Assembly (NCBI GenBank): GCA_034387635.1
Contig: JAOANU010000006.1
Location: forward strand, 558,001-622,000
Direction of reading: 5' to 3'
DNA from: Rhodosporidiobolus odoratus
Taxonomy: Eukaryota; Basidiomycota; Microbotryomycetes; Sporidiobolales; Sporidiobolaceae
DNA length: 64,000 nucleotides
Below are positions 1 to 11,187 of this stretch, piece by piece; positions within the stretch are counted from its first letter, which is position 1, and each line of letters opens with the position of its first letter. The translations under genes and the position numbers were made by a program. The notes under the pieces were generated by a model. The model saw only the letters and a list, made by a program, of their open reading frames with translations. It did not search any database and was not told the DNA's origin.

Positions 1-530
1 TATGACTTACTGTCCTTAATGGCCGACCTAATCCTCGACATGGAGCGACCCTGGCTCGCGCTCCTCTCGGTACTGTGACCGTTCTTGTCCATGTCCCTCT
101 TGCTCCTCCTGATAGCCCTTTCGAGGTCCGCAGCGTAGCTGGCCTCTTGAGCAGCAGCGGCCTGCCTCATCGCGTTGGCCTTCTCCGTGTCTTCCTGCGT
201 TCCGCCGCGCTGGAAGAAAGGGTCGTTGCGGAAGGGGGAGCGGGAGCGAGAGGTGGTAGACGTCGAAGACTCTTGAGCGAGAAGAGCCGGACGTCCAGTA
301 GTCGAAGGGGAGACGGCGGGAGACTCGTCGGGGATGGCGGCGGGCAAGTCGTCGCCGGCGCTGTACTTGGCTTCCCCATGGCCGGCGGCTGCGCAGGAGG
401 AGGAGGGCGTCAAGTCGTGGGAATGGCAGATAGCAGCTGGAAGAGGACGGGAAAACGGCAGAAAGGGGAACGTACGCTTAACCGGGTGGATCAATCCTTC
501 AACGTCGACGGGGGCCATCGTATTGGGCAT
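1..530 (-). CDS. Hypothetical charged Ser-rich protein (3' end beyond window)
   Basis: Two exons read on the minus strand: 530-476, an 87-nt GT-AG intron (475-389), then an exon from 388 running off the left edge. The start is the first ATG (MPNTMAPVDVEG); the intron was placed because the frame stays open across it. The visible protein (about 145 residues) has a Ser/Thr/Pro-rich middle, a patch with RSRSPFRNDPFF, then a probable helix rich in Ala, Glu and Arg (AAAAQEASYAADLERAIRRS) and an Arg/Ser-rich tail. No catalytic motif, signal peptide or membrane segment is visible. I do not recognise the family. The helical, basic, Ser-rich character would suit a regulatory phosphoprotein, but that is a guess. 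Confidence 0.6.
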   Translation of the reverse strand, partial: MPNTMAPVDVEGLIHPVKRTFPFLPFSRPLPAAICHSHDLTPSSSCAAAGHGEAKYSAGDDLPAAIPDESPAVSPSTTGRPALLAQESSTSTTSRSRSPFRNDPFFQRGGTQEDTEKANAMRQAAAAQEASYAADLERAIRRSKRDMDKNGHSTERSASQGRSMSRIRSAIKDSKS

Positions 531-1309
531 CCTAGTCTGCTGGGTGAAAGCGATCAGTGAGCAGGAATCCCATGCAAGATAAGGAGAGATCGCACCTCGC
601 GGGTGGGGTGAGGGGAGCAAAGGGACACTTGGCTTCGCTGGATCGAGATGGCCCTGGAGCAGCAGCAGCAATGAACCAGCAACACAACCGTACAGATCTG
701 GAAAGAAGGAGACGAAAGGAGGGCGAGCCATTTTTGTCCTCCTCCTTTTCACCCCGCGGACCCATTCTGGGTGTGGGGTGTTATCGCATGGCGGAGAGCG
801 TCGAGTTCACGCTGGTCGGTGTGTAGGGACGTGTAGGTGGGAGACGCAGCTGGTTCTGCCTATCTCGAGGCGCTGCAAGAGACCGGCGAGCCGTACCGAT
901 GAATTTTCACCTCGTCTCGCCCGTCGGCATCGGAACTTCTCTCGGGAGGCTGTGCACCAATATTGTTGGTCGCGCGCGCGACTGAGAAGCTGTAGGTGAG
1001 AAGCTGTAGGCATCCTGCAGGACAGCTGCGCGTGTGAACAGCGAGATGTATTGAGCCAAGATCGGAAACTAACTCGCCAGGTGCCGATAGCGAAGCAGCC
1101 TTGCACCGCCTTGGTCGTTTTCGTTCCGATGTCTAGTGATGCCCTCCTGTTCTGCATCTGCTATCTTTCCCTCCCTGTTCCCAACCTGTTCTGCTTCTGC
1201 GTCGTCTCTCTCGCACTCATCAACGCGCCACCTCGGCAATCTTACATCCGGCTCTTCCCCTTCGCTCTCCTTGTGCGCCGTTCCGATCCCGCTCAAGAGC
1301 ACCCCGACA
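531..1309. other. Intergenic, divergent promoter region
   Basis: About 780 bases between two divergent genes. Only short shadow frames are present. I see no RNA gene or repeat; it presumably holds both promoters. Confidence 0.4.
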
Positions 1310-2815
1310 ATGCGGGTACACCCCTTTATCGCATGCTCGCCGACGCCCGCTTCCAACTCGACCTCGCAGTCGACCTCGCCCACTCACAAGTCAGTCAGAT
1401 CACCTCGAACGGCTAACCGCGTGGATCCCTCACTCGAAGAACAACGACCTCGGTCACTCTCAAGGAGGAGGTACAGGCTGCCGTCGCTGCCCACGGATGC
1501 AAGTAGTGACTGCTGTTGTTGCCGAGAGGAGAACGAGGATCTGATGGACTCGCTCAGGCTGTCGGGAGCAGGAATCAAACGGCGGCATAGGCAGGATGGA
1601 AGCAGTGGTAGTGAAGATGCACCGGAACTCAGTGCAAGTCGGACCGACAGTGGCGACTCGTTGGAATCCCAGTCCTCCGGCTCCTCAGCCGCCCCTTCCT
1701 CCTCGATCACCCGCACCCGACTGTTTGACTCCGATGACGACGACGACGACCTCCTCGGCTCGTCCTTTGCTACAGACGACACGCAAAGCTCCTTCTCCCC
1801 GTTCACCCCACCCTCCTGGTCCTCCCCACCTCCACCCGGCTTGGGACAGAAAACCTCCCTCTCCCGCTCACCGTCGTTGCGCAAGTCGTCCCCCGCCAAA
1901 CTTGCCACTTCGGATCCGCTTCTAGCTCCCTCGCCGTCACCGCCCACTCTCTCCCTCTCCGTTGGCGCTTGGTTACCCTCTCCGCCGGAGACAGCCGCAA
2001 CGCATTGCGCCTTCAAATCACCGGAACTACCCAACACTCTTCCTCTTCCCGTCATCTCCTCGCTAGTGCCTCCGCCCAGCCCGCCGCGTCGCCTCAGTCC
2101 ACCTATTAGCCTTCTCACAAAGTCGCTGAGATCCCTCTCTCGCCTTCCAAACTTCCTGCCTCGGCTCCCGACTCCCGACTCCTACCTTTCCACCTCCCCT
2201 CCTCTGTCTCCCACTTCCCCTCCGACGGAAAGCCTGTCATCCCTCGCCCCTGGCTGGGGACCCGCCGAGCGTCGGCGCATTCTCGCTGCCGAACCTTCGC
2301 ACGCAGCGGACGAAGCCAGGGGTTTCCTCACTCTACGGCGACATGGCAAGACGCCTCTCATAGACGAGCTCGAAGCTGCCGCCGATGGTGCAGCTCACCC
2401 CTCCCTCGACTCCGACAGCGTGGGAGAAATGGCCCTTCACCACCTCTCCGCTTCCGGATCTCGCATTCCTTCCCCCCCCCCTTCTCCCACTTCCCCTTCG
2501 GATGATCTTCCCCCCCTCCCTCCAATCTCCTCCGTCGCCCCTCCTGCTGCATCTACCTCCGACGGCGAAACTCCCGAGCCGGACGCGCCTCCCGCTCTTG
2601 CAGCTCCCGCCTCGCCCCCTCCCCGCTTCATCTCCAACCACCGTCATCTCCTCATGCTCTCCCTAGAGTTCGAGATGATGCGCGCCAGTAAGATCCGTGG
2701 GCCATTGAGGCAAAGGGCCGTCATCGTTCGAGCCGCGACTAGCCCGCCGAGAGGGAACGATGGAGGCAGGGAACTGGAGAAAAGTGGTTTGAGGAAGGAG
2801 GTGCGCGCTCTTTGA
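1310..2815 (+). CDS. Hypothetical Ser/Pro-rich low-complexity protein
   Basis: One uninterrupted frame of about 500 codons from the ATG at 1310 (MRVHPFIACSP) to a stop at 2815. The frame is open further upstream to about 1139, so the start is not certain. Visible features: a short Cys run (DCCCCRE), an acidic run of consecutive Asp (FDSDDDDDDLLG), many SPPP/PPSPP tracts, and a more ordered C-terminus from about residue 440 (LEFEMMRASKIRGPLRQRAV) that ends in a Lys/Arg/Glu-rich tail. No known domain recognised. The disordered body with an ordered end suggests a scaffold or regulatory protein. The length of the open frame and Ser/Pro codon pattern support coding; antisense frames of 200+ codons also exist but are less regular. 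Confidence 0.55.
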   Translation: MRVHPFIACSPTPASNSTSQSTSPTHKSVRSPRTANRVDPSLEEQRPRSLSRRRYRLPSLPTDASSDCCCCREENEDLMDSLRLSGAGIKRRHRQDGSSGSEDAPELSASRTDSGDSLESQSSGSSAAPSSSITRTRLFDSDDDDDDLLGSSFATDDTQSSFSPFTPPSWSSPPPPGLGQKTSLSRSPSLRKSSPAKLATSDPLLAPSPSPPTLSLSVGAWLPSPPETAATHCAFKSPELPNTLPLPVISSLVPPPSPPRRLSPPISLLTKSLRSLSRLPNFLPRLPTPDSYLSTSPPLSPTSPPTESLSSLAPGWGPAERRRILAAEPSHAADEARGFLTLRRHGKTPLIDELEAAADGAAHPSLDSDSVGEMALHHLSASGSRIPSPPPSPTSPSDDLPPLPPISSVAPPAASTSDGETPEPDAPPALAAPASPPPRFISNHRHLLMLSLEFEMMRASKIRGPLRQRAVIVRAATSPPRGNDGGRELEKSGLRKEVRAL

Positions 2816-3276
2816 GTGTTTGGAGGGTAGATGATGTGTGGTTATGTTGTGTCTTTTGCCTATCCTTTTGCTTGGGCTTGGTGGTGGTATAGGTTGTTGT
2901 AGAGACTAGACTCGCTTCTTTCGTTATGTTCTTTCTGCTTCCCGTTGTTGTGGCACCAGAGCTTCCTCGCACCGTATCTTTCCTCTTTTCTTCTGGCAGC
3001 CCGCATCGCATCGCTTCAGCTGGCCCACGCCCGGCTTCCAACGGCAGAGAATGCGAGCTGAAGGGCAGACAAGCGAGAACAGAATCGGGGTGCAGCAATG
3101 CATTGCGCGTCCACCTGCTGCTACAAACGCTAAAAGCGCGAGCTATGAGTGCGATTCCTTTATCCATATGTAGGGGAAAAGTGCAAAATACGACGAAAGG
3201 AGAGGCGAGAAAGGGACAGAAACGAAGGTGAGGGCCTGCTCGACCAGCGAGCGCGAGGGGACGAGGGGTGGCGTCC
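2816..3276. other. Convergent intergenic region
   Basis: About 460 bases between the 3' ends of the Ser/Pro-rich gene (plus) and the CAP gene (minus). It should contain both polyadenylation regions. No further gene is supported. Confidence 0.4.
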
Positions 3277-4615
3277 CTAGTTGATCGGCGCCTGGACGTT
3301 GTCAGCGAAGAAGTTGCCGCCTACCATGTTGCCTGTGGACGAAGGGGGAAGAACGAGACGGTGAACTCAGAGGTATGAACAAGGGGAAGGCAAAGCAACG
3401 AACCGCCAGGCAGGTACTCGCAGGCGACGAACGTGCCGAAGCCATCGCAGTAGTGCTGAGCGCAACCGACCTGAGTATTGGCCTTCCAGACGAGTTGCGT
3501 GAACTGTTACAGCGGTGAGAGAAGAAACCAATAAAAGTGAGAAGGTCAGTTCCCGCTTCTTCGCTTACAGTCAAGGTGTCGAGACGGGCAACAAGAGGCT
3601 TACGTGACCGGTCGTGTTCGTGAACCCGGGCTCGTCGTAGTCGTACTGTTTCTCCTCGTTGATCCAGGACTGGATGCCGTTCTTCATGTAATCGACGTTG
3701 GCGGTCGACATAGCGAGGTTCTCGCCGGCGCCGAGAGCCGCACCGCCGCCGTGACCCCATACACCTACGCATCGAGGAAGGTATAGTCAGCGCCTGTAGC
3801 GGGAAGTGGAAATGGAAGCAAAAAACTTACAGTTCTTCGTCCACGCTTTGGCAGCGTCGGCGAGCTTGTCAGACCTGAATATGCAAGCCCGAATCAGTAA
3901 GCCGCTCGCAGACGAGCGATTATAGGGCACGAGATTGACCAAGTAAGTGCCGTCGCGTTATGAATAGTGCGGGCGGCGTTGTGGGTATCGAGGGCAACCT
4001 TCGCAACCGATGAGGTCGAGCCAGAAGAAGAGGCAATTGCGGAAGTGGCAGCAGCAGCTTGAGTCGTTGCCACAACGGTCGAAGGAGCGGCCTGAACGCT
4101 GGACCACGAGTAGGCGGTAGACCAGGCGGCCTTGGTCGCCTTGACCGTAGAAGCGCGTTTGGTCGTGCTGGTGACGAAGAGCTGAGCGTCGGACGACGAG
4201 GATGCCTTGGTCGCGTGGCTGCTGACGTACGACTTGGAAGAGCGGTGGCTCGAAGCCGCTGGCATGGCGTTGTCGGCGGAGGAAGCCGCACCAGCGACGG
4301 TAGAAAAGGCAGGAGGTGCGGGCGTGCCGGATGGGAACAGGTCGGTCGAGTTCCAGAGATGGGACCAGGTTCCGCTTCCGTGCTGTCCGCGCTGGCCGTG
4401 CTGTCCGAAGTGCTGTGGCGAGAGTAGCCAATGTCAGCAACGGTCGGAATGAGGCGGTGGGGGAAAAGCCTCACCTTGGCATGGCGACGACCTCCGGACC
4501 AGGGCGATGTGGCATTACCACTCGCGCATGACTTGGAGGACTCGGAAACGCCCAGGGCAGCGGATGGCGCCAGCGCAGCGGCAGAGGCAAGGAGAAGAGT
4601 CGAGAGAGAGTGCAT
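3277..4615 (-). CDS. Secreted CAP/SCP (PR-1-like) domain protein
   Basis: Six exons on the minus strand: 4615-4475, 4412-3940, 3874-3831, 3764-3604, 3503-3404, 3332-3277, all GT-AG. The start (MHSLSTLLLASAAALAPSAA) gives a clean signal peptide. It is followed by a Gly/His stretch and a long Ser/Thr/Ala-rich linker of roughly 150 residues that is probably O-glycosylated. The CAP domain begins near ALDTHNAARTIHNATALTWS and runs through WGHGGGAALGAGENLAM, the signature block GHFTQLVWKANTQVGCA and FVACEYLPGGN. The two His and Glu-type residues of the CAP pocket (HN..R, GEN, GHFTQ) are present. Fungal CAP proteins of the Pry type bind and export sterols and lipids outside the cell; that role here is inferred from the family. 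A TATATAA lies about 450 nt upstream of the ATG. Confidence 0.9.
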
Positions 4616-5244
4616 CGTTGAACTTGACGGTACGGAGACAGACGAGACGGGGTCACGTAAAAACCGAGGGAGACTTGAAGACCAGCTTCTGTATGCGTAT
4701 GAAGGGAAAGGGAGAGGATACGACCGGAAGACGAAGGGAGGAACGAGAGAGAAAGGAGACGCCGTTTCGACGGTTGGAGAAAAAAATGGCCAACTGAAGT
4801 CGAGGACCCGGCGCCGTTGCAAAGTCAGAACCTGGTCACCACGAGCTTGACGGTCGTGGGTTCACGCGCACGAGGAGAGTGGGACGCAGAGGAGGTTGAT
4901 AGACCGTAGCGACCCGATTGCGACCCGCCCGGGTTCTCAGAAATGGCTCGTTGTCTCTCACCAGCACAGCGCAGGCCACAACAGCGTGAACGCCGAGTGA
5001 ACGCTGTCAGAAAAACAACTGCACTATGTTCCTGACAGAAGATCTGACCGGCTACCGTTCGTAGCGCTCCTATATAACCATACAACGGGCACGAAGAGAA
5101 CAAACAGAAAAGCAAGGGATGTTGTACTGTAGATCATATGAACGATGAAGGGGATGGAGATGCCAGAGATGCGATACCTACCTCGTCCCCAAGCGGGCGA
5201 GGGTCGAAATGCTCGATAGGTAGTTTTTGAGCGCCATGCAACTG
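4616..5244. other. Upstream region of CAP gene / 3' flank of bHLH gene
   Basis: About 630 bases. A TATATAA near 5071-5077 is the only motif that stands out; it is far (about 455 nt) from the CAP start, so a long leader or a chance match is possible. Confidence 0.35.
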
Positions 5245-7561
5245 CTAATGCATGTGCTGCTCCGCGACGCCGGTATGATGATCTATAGGCTGTGCGTCGG
5301 TGCCGTCCGCAAGTGCAGGATTATGCGTCTCCGCCGGCGAACCCGCTGTGCCAGCATACTGTGCAAGAGGCGGCGACTGACGTGAGTGGGAAGAGGATAG
5401 CTGGTAGGCGTATTCGTGCTGTTGCTGCGTCTGCTGGGATCGCGGAGGGAAAGCGGAAGTATTCGGCGAGATGGAAGCTTGAGAGGTAGACTTCGGGTGA
5501 CCTGAAGTTGGGCGGGAGGTGTCGGACCATTGCTGGGAGTGTTGCGACGAGGCAGAGGTGTTGGCTTGCTGAGTCGACCCATCAACGGCAGGCGTAGCGC
5601 TCGTCGGACTGATGGACTGCGACGAGCTGTGCTGATGCTGCGAGGCGGTATGAGCAGGAGGTCGGCTTTTGAGGAATTCTTCGGCCGAGTCGAGGTTCGG
5701 GGGTAGCTGAACGGTGGAAGGTCCGAGATTGCACTGCTCTCGCACAGACTTGTTCTCCGCTTGTAGATCCTGCGTAAACGCCTTGAGCTGATGGACGTAG
5801 TCGACCGCTGTGCTCCGAAGCGTTAGCAAGGCTCGTCTCGAATGCACAATAGGTAGCGCACCTTTGCTCAAGATCTCCCACTTGCTCGCCTTCAACCCTT
5901 TCTCGAACGGCAAAACGTCCCTCAAGTCCTCAAACAGCTGCGCCATCTCCTTCCTCCTCTTCCTCTCGGCCATTTTGTGCGACTCCCTAAGCTCCGGCGT
6001 GCGCGAGTACGGCGTGTCCTTCCCCGGCGGAATCATGCCTGGACCAAAAGCAGAGAGAGGCTCGAGCGAAAGCGAGCTCGCCGAATTCTGGCGATGAGGA
6101 AGACCCGGATGGCGTGGAGGAATGGAAGAGTAAGAAGCGTTGGAGCCGTTACGAGAATGGCCGTCGCCGATCTCGGTAGGAGTGTGAGGTACAGACGAGA
6201 CCAAGAGAGAGGGTTGTGTAGCGCCCCGAGAATGCGAAGGGTAAGACGAAGGCTGGCTTTGCGGGGGTAGGGATGTCGGAGGTGGAGGGGCGGAAGAGGG
6301 TGAGTTGTAGTACGCGTTCTGACCCTGCATCATCTGACTGACACTAGGTATGCTGGGTCGTCGCTGATACCCGCCGGACTCGTCGTACGGCCCGCGAGAG
6401 ATGGAGCCTCGTGGCCCAACCTGCTGACCATCCCAAGCTGGACCCGGCTGTCCGGGCGGTTGATGCGCTTGCCGCGGGGGCTGTGGCTGTTCGTACGGAG
6501 ATGGGACGGGATGGTACGCGGGGACTCCATATCCTTGGCTACCCTGGCTGGCGAAGCTACCGTTGCTGGTCCGGCGTTCTTCCTCCCATGGGCTGCCGGG
6601 CCCGGTCATGTACGACTCGCGCCTCGAGGCATCCGTTAAGCTCAAGTTCGTGAGCTTGTCGTAGGTGTGCGAGGACGTTCGGCGCTTCGGATTGGGGGGT
6701 GCGCCAGCAGAAGCTGGCTGACCGTACCGAACGGCCTGCACGTAGCCGTCTTCGAAGTCGTCAGCATCGCCCGACGACTTGCGCTTAAGGGCTGGCGAGG
6801 GAATACCGTTGTCGACGGAAAGATGGCGAGGTGGAGAGGCGGCTCCGTTCTGATTGTTGGAGATGGAGTGTCGCCGCATCGAGTAGTCGAGGTAGGCGGG
6901 GGGACCTTCCAGCGGCGTCGACGACTGCGAAGGCCCGCCGAAGCGGTAGGTAGAATAAGGACCAACCCCTCCCGCGAAACCCTGTGCTGACGGAGGCTGC
7001 GAATGGTGATTTGGTGAAGGAGCCGGAGCAAAAGAGGGTTGAAAGCGGTAGGGTTCCTGTGCGCCCATATTCCCTCCCAGGTGCCGCGGCGGTCCTGTCC
7101 TTCCATCCACCTCTCTTCCAGCTCCGTGGTACCCTAGCGTGGAGCCTGTCGCAGACGTTTCGCCGGTTGCCGGTTGCCGGATGTTTGGTAGAGGGGGCGG
7201 AGGGGCGTGAAGAAAGTGCTCCTCGGTAGCGGTTGGCTGATTTACGGGATCCTGACCAGACGAGAAGGCGTGAAGGAAGGGATCCGAGTTGATTGATTGC
7301 CTCCGACCGGGGTCGAAGCCGCCCTAGAAAGGTAGAAAGGGAGACGGGACCGGATCAGTAAATCGAAGGAAGTCTTGCCAGGAGCGAAAACCAAGTATAG
7401 CGCACCTGAGAGTCAAAGAAGTTCGCCGGCGGGAGAGTCACTGGAGGCAGGCGCACAGCTGAGCCTGCTGCCGAAGGATTGGAGTTGGTCGAATTCGAGA
7501 TCTGGTGGTGGTGGTGGTGGTGGTGGTGGGGTGGAAGGTGGGCGAGAGCGGGCGTCGCCAT
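5245..7561 (-). CDS. Basic helix-loop-helix transcription factor
   Basis: Three exons: 7561-7406, 7323-5862, 5807-5245. The first exon was added because the frame through the acceptor at 7324 joins MATPALAHLPP... to GGFDPGRRQS in phase. The N-terminal two thirds is disordered (Pro/Ser/Gln/Tyr-rich) and starts with a run of eight His. The bHLH domain lies near residue 480: the basic region RESHKMAERKRRKEMAQLF has the His, Glu and Arg (H..AERKRR) that contact E-box DNA. Helix 1 is LFEDLRDVLP and helix 2 AVDYVHQLKAFTQDLQAEN. A 54-nt intron (5861-5808) splits the loop, as checked by the restored ILSKAVDYV. It resembles the GlcD-gamma type bHLH proteins of filamentous fungi. The C-terminus is Ser/Gln-rich, a likely activation region. 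Targets are unknown. Confidence 0.88.
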
Positions 7562-8449
7562 GCTCGCGTGGAAGCGTAGCTTAGAAGGGATCGACTGTAC
7601 AGGGGTAACTTTGGGTCTAAAACTTGACAACAAGAGGTTGATTCGGATGATGCTGGGGACGAGAAGATAGAGAGGGAACCGTTCGTACGGTTCACTTCGC
7701 GCGCCCAAGGGATCTTGCAGGTAGGAGAGTAATATATATCGCTGCAGAATGCGGACCCAGCAGTAGAAGCGAGCGCAGCCGAGGTGAGTGACCTCGCAAA
7801 GGCACCATCCGCGAAAGTTCAAGTGTGGAGAGAAAAGTCTTCCTCCTTGCTTCCTCCGCACGAGCGGATCTTGCTGCAAAGTCCCTCAGTGCAGGCAGCA
7901 CCCACACATCTAGCTCACTCGATTCCTGCAGCAACGATATACCGTGACCGCAACTTCGACTTGCGTTTAGTAACCTGGTTCCGGCATGTTTCTCGATTTT
8001 CCTGTTCCGCGAAGGGGCCTGTCTCTGACACTTCGACTAACCGCCCTAGTTAGCACAGGCTGATCAGCTCACAGGGGTATTCCTTGCTAGCCGGTGTAGA
8101 AGCATCGAGCTAGTCACGCTCGCGGCGAGTACCGCGCGCTTCCCGCGCTGGCTGGCCTTCTATTCACCCCCACTGGCCCACATGCTCAAGTTGTGAGATG
8201 CAAAGGCCGCAGGTTCAATCAACTGAAGGAGAAGGAATGCGCCGGTGGCATTTCCAGGAGTGAGAACGCAAGAAAACGAATAGATGCGGACACCTCGTTG
8301 ACGAAAGATGCCGTACCGATACAGGGGAAAGCTCTATAGAGGGGACGAAGAAGATTAAGACGATGGGAAACCGAAGAAATGTCACAAAAAGGGGCAAGAT
8401 ACTGAGCCGCTGAGAACGACGGCGGCGCGAATTCCCAACCACGGCGAGC
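7562..8449. other. Intergenic region upstream of bHLH gene
   Basis: About 890 bases between the bHLH start and the permease stop (both minus). No coding region or RNA gene is supported. A B-box-like GGTTCAATC near 8212 lacks a partner A box or cloverleaf. Confidence 0.4.
7731..7738 (-). promoter_or_regulatory. TATA-like element upstream of bHLH gene
   Basis: ATATATAT about 170 nt upstream of the bHLH start codon on the minus strand. Position suits a TATA box; the motif is short, so chance is possible. Confidence 0.35.
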
Positions 8450-11187
8450 TCAAGAAGCTACCTCAGCGGTTTGGTGCTTGTCGGCCTTCAGTCCCGTCTG
8501 CGACTGTTCCGTTGCGTCGATGATGCGGCCGACTGCTCGGCGGGAAAGCCACATGTCTTCCGGTACGACCCACCAGGAGACGGCTCCAGCGATGGTGACA
8601 AAGGCGAAAACGGCGCAGGCAAAGTTGAAGTTCTACATAGCGTGTTTGTCAGTGCGTAGATGGAACATCATTGAAAACGGTTGCAAGCGTACCTGCGCGT
8701 TGACCGGGAACTCGAGAGGCGAGAAAAGGACGGCGAGGAGGAAGGCTGCGGGGAATGCAGATCAATACGACTTTGTATGGGCTCCATCGCACGGCACGAC
8801 ACATATGTCCGGCTTGTACCACCTGGTAATGCGGCTGAGACGAAAGTACGCGGGGCTTACTGTTCCAAATCGCGGCAATGATGCAGAACGGAATCGAGAA
8901 ACGACCGCAAGACCACTTGGCGTTGGCAAACTCGCCGCGCGTAAAGATGAGGCTGCGAAAAGTTGGGTATGCGAGGTGTACGGTGCGAGGACAGTCAGCT
9001 TTTTGAGGCCACGAGCAGGAAAGATACAGGAGAGGAAACTCACCGCAGCGTCGGAATCAAAGCATAGGCAGCGATAGTAGGCACCGCTCCGCACGAGATA
9101 AGCGAAGTAAAGGCGACCGAAGAAGGCAAGATAGTGCAGAGGAGGATGGCAGAAACGATGCCGATAAAGATGATGGCGTTTTTGGGTTGACCGTTCTTGT
9201 CCACCCTGCCAATCCAGGAGGAACCAGGAAGGATACCGTCGCGAGCAATGGCGAAGATGAGGCGGGAGGCGGCGGTGACTGCCAGGGACGTGTTCTGCGG
9301 GCGGCGAGGAGAATTAGCTTGGCTTGCTTGGCGGGAGCAAGTAGAGGAAAGTGCTCACAATGAGGAGACCAATCATGGCTACGATGGTCATGACCATCTG
9401 CCCACCCTTGCCAAGCGCGAGCTGGTAGATGGTTACGAACGGCTGAGGCGTGTAGATACCGAAGAGCGTGTCTAGGTCGGGCGAGCAGAAGAGGAAGAGG
9501 ATAAGAAGAGGCTGAAGGCGCGAAAGAATGGTTGATGTCAACGCTCAGATGCTTGAGAAGGGCTACCGAGAAGGAAAAGACGCACGAAGGCAAGAACGCC
9601 GGAAGCGACGCAGGACCAGAACATCCCCCTCGCCGATGCCAAACTGGCGTTCTTTGTCTCTTCAGCGATGTGACCTGAGGCGTCCCAGCCGGTCAAAACG
9701 CCCGAGGTCGCAAGGAACGACAAGATCCAGTTCCAGCCATCATCTGCGCCTGATCCGTTGTAGTACTTGGTGAAGACGAACGAAGCGTCTCGGAAACCGT
9801 AGGTTTGGCTGACACCGATCGGGAGCCAGATGACGGTGAGGAGAAGATCGATGAAGATAATTGCCGCGGAGGCTTTGAAGATCCAAGCAAAGTTGCGGGC
9901 TATTGTGCGAGACGAGGTTAGCTGAAGGAAGAGCTGGCAAGAGGGTAGAGGACAATAACGAACGGGAGAGCAAGTTTGACAAAATGGCGATGAGCAAGAA
10001 TACTTCAGATACGATCCACTGCACGGCGCGGAACTTGACATTCGTGTCGTCGAGACCGCCAGGGAAATAGGCATTGAAAACCTGAATCTCGCTGAGAATG
10101 TAGTTCGTCGTGCCCTGGGTGTTGCTCGCGACGAACGAAGTCCAGGCGGTAGAAGCCCAATAGGCACTGCGTTCAAAGTGACTAGTCAGCGCCAATGCTA
10201 CAAAAGCACGAAGAGCTAGGTGACAACGCACACAACGAAACCGAAGAATCGACCATATTTCTTGCCACCCGCTTCGGCAGCCCACACGTAAATGGAGCCG
10301 CTCAGAGGGATGGAAGAGCAAATCTCGGCGAGGCAGGCGGCTGCAGGAAACGCGAATCAGCATTAGCAGCTAAGACGTAGCGCAGGGAGATACAGCAAGC
10401 ATACCAGTGATGCACATGAGAATGACGGTGACGAGCATGCTGCTCCACAGTGCCGCTGGTCCGCCGTCGTAGAGACCGTACGCGAACAGTAGTCGAGCGC
10501 CTCCGACCACATAGAGACTACCGAAGCCGGCCATGAAGGCCTCAAAGGACGCCCATGTCCGGTGAAGAACCTGTCAGAGAAGGTATCAGCGTGCCATCCG
10601 ACTGGAGAGATGGAGAAGGGAGGAGTGCCCGCCTGTTTATACCCGAACGACGCCTTCTCGTTCACAACCACGCCTGAGGTCAGTATGGTTCGCCCCTGTG
10701 GAGACACGGAAGGGATAAAGGAGAAGGCGGAGGGCGATGGGGACGGAAGAAGAGCCTTCGCGTCCCGAAGAAGGGAAAGAGGAGGGAAGGAGCAGGAAGA
10801 AGGAGGAGGGAAAAGGGAGGAAAGCGTGTCGCTCCGTTTCGTTCGCAGGTTTCGATCCTGAATCACGTTCGACGGTATAATCTCAACCACTCATGCCGTT
10901 CCAGCTGCTCTTCCTTTCCTTTTAGAGGGGCAAGGGTCAGATGCAGCCAGAATATCGGCCTCGAGGGTACCCGCAACACTGGCAGAGTGGGATGGGTGTA
11001 GAGTCTAGATACCTGCCTGAGTGCATGTTCGACACGAGACGGAAGCGCCGCGCGGTCCTGCCTTGTTCCGTCCTTCATGTTCCCGCCCTTATCATGATCA
11101 GCGACTTTTACGAGGCCTCACCAGCTGAGCTTCGTCACCATACGTGTCGATACTGTTGTCGCTGATGCTTTGTTTGTCGGTGACCAT
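8450..11187 (-). CDS. APC-superfamily amino acid/polyamine-type permease
   Basis: About 11 exons on the minus strand. The start [20 protein letters not shown] is followed by the family's usual short cytosolic N-terminus leading into ASFGYKQ. The membrane core includes [19 protein letters not shown], the [19 protein letters not shown] segment after TM2, [40 protein letters not shown], and the [19 protein letters not shown] loop. Then come [19 protein letters not shown], a proline/glycine turn ([14 protein letters not shown]) and the C-terminal helices WWVVPEDMW. Roughly 12 membrane segments are expected. Substrate is not determinable; relatives import amino acids, GABA, choline or polyamines. 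The first intron (11121 to about 10696) is unusually long at about 425 nt. The second (10632-10571) has a GC donor (CAG|GC), required to keep GYKQ in frame with VLHRTWASF. Confidence 0.88.

Noticed and set aside
1384..2118. 244-codon minus-strand frame opposite the Ser/Pro-rich gene
   Set aside because: Antisense to a longer frame; composition (Gly/Arg/Glu/Ser) is what reversed Ser/Pro codons give.
5292..7229. Several Arg-rich plus-strand frames across the bHLH gene
   Set aside because: Antisense shadows of a GC-rich coding exon; the minus-strand frame has a conserved domain and in-phase introns.
8170..8225. Possible tRNA (GGTTCAATC B-box-like)
   Set aside because: No A-box at the right distance and no acceptor stem pairing.
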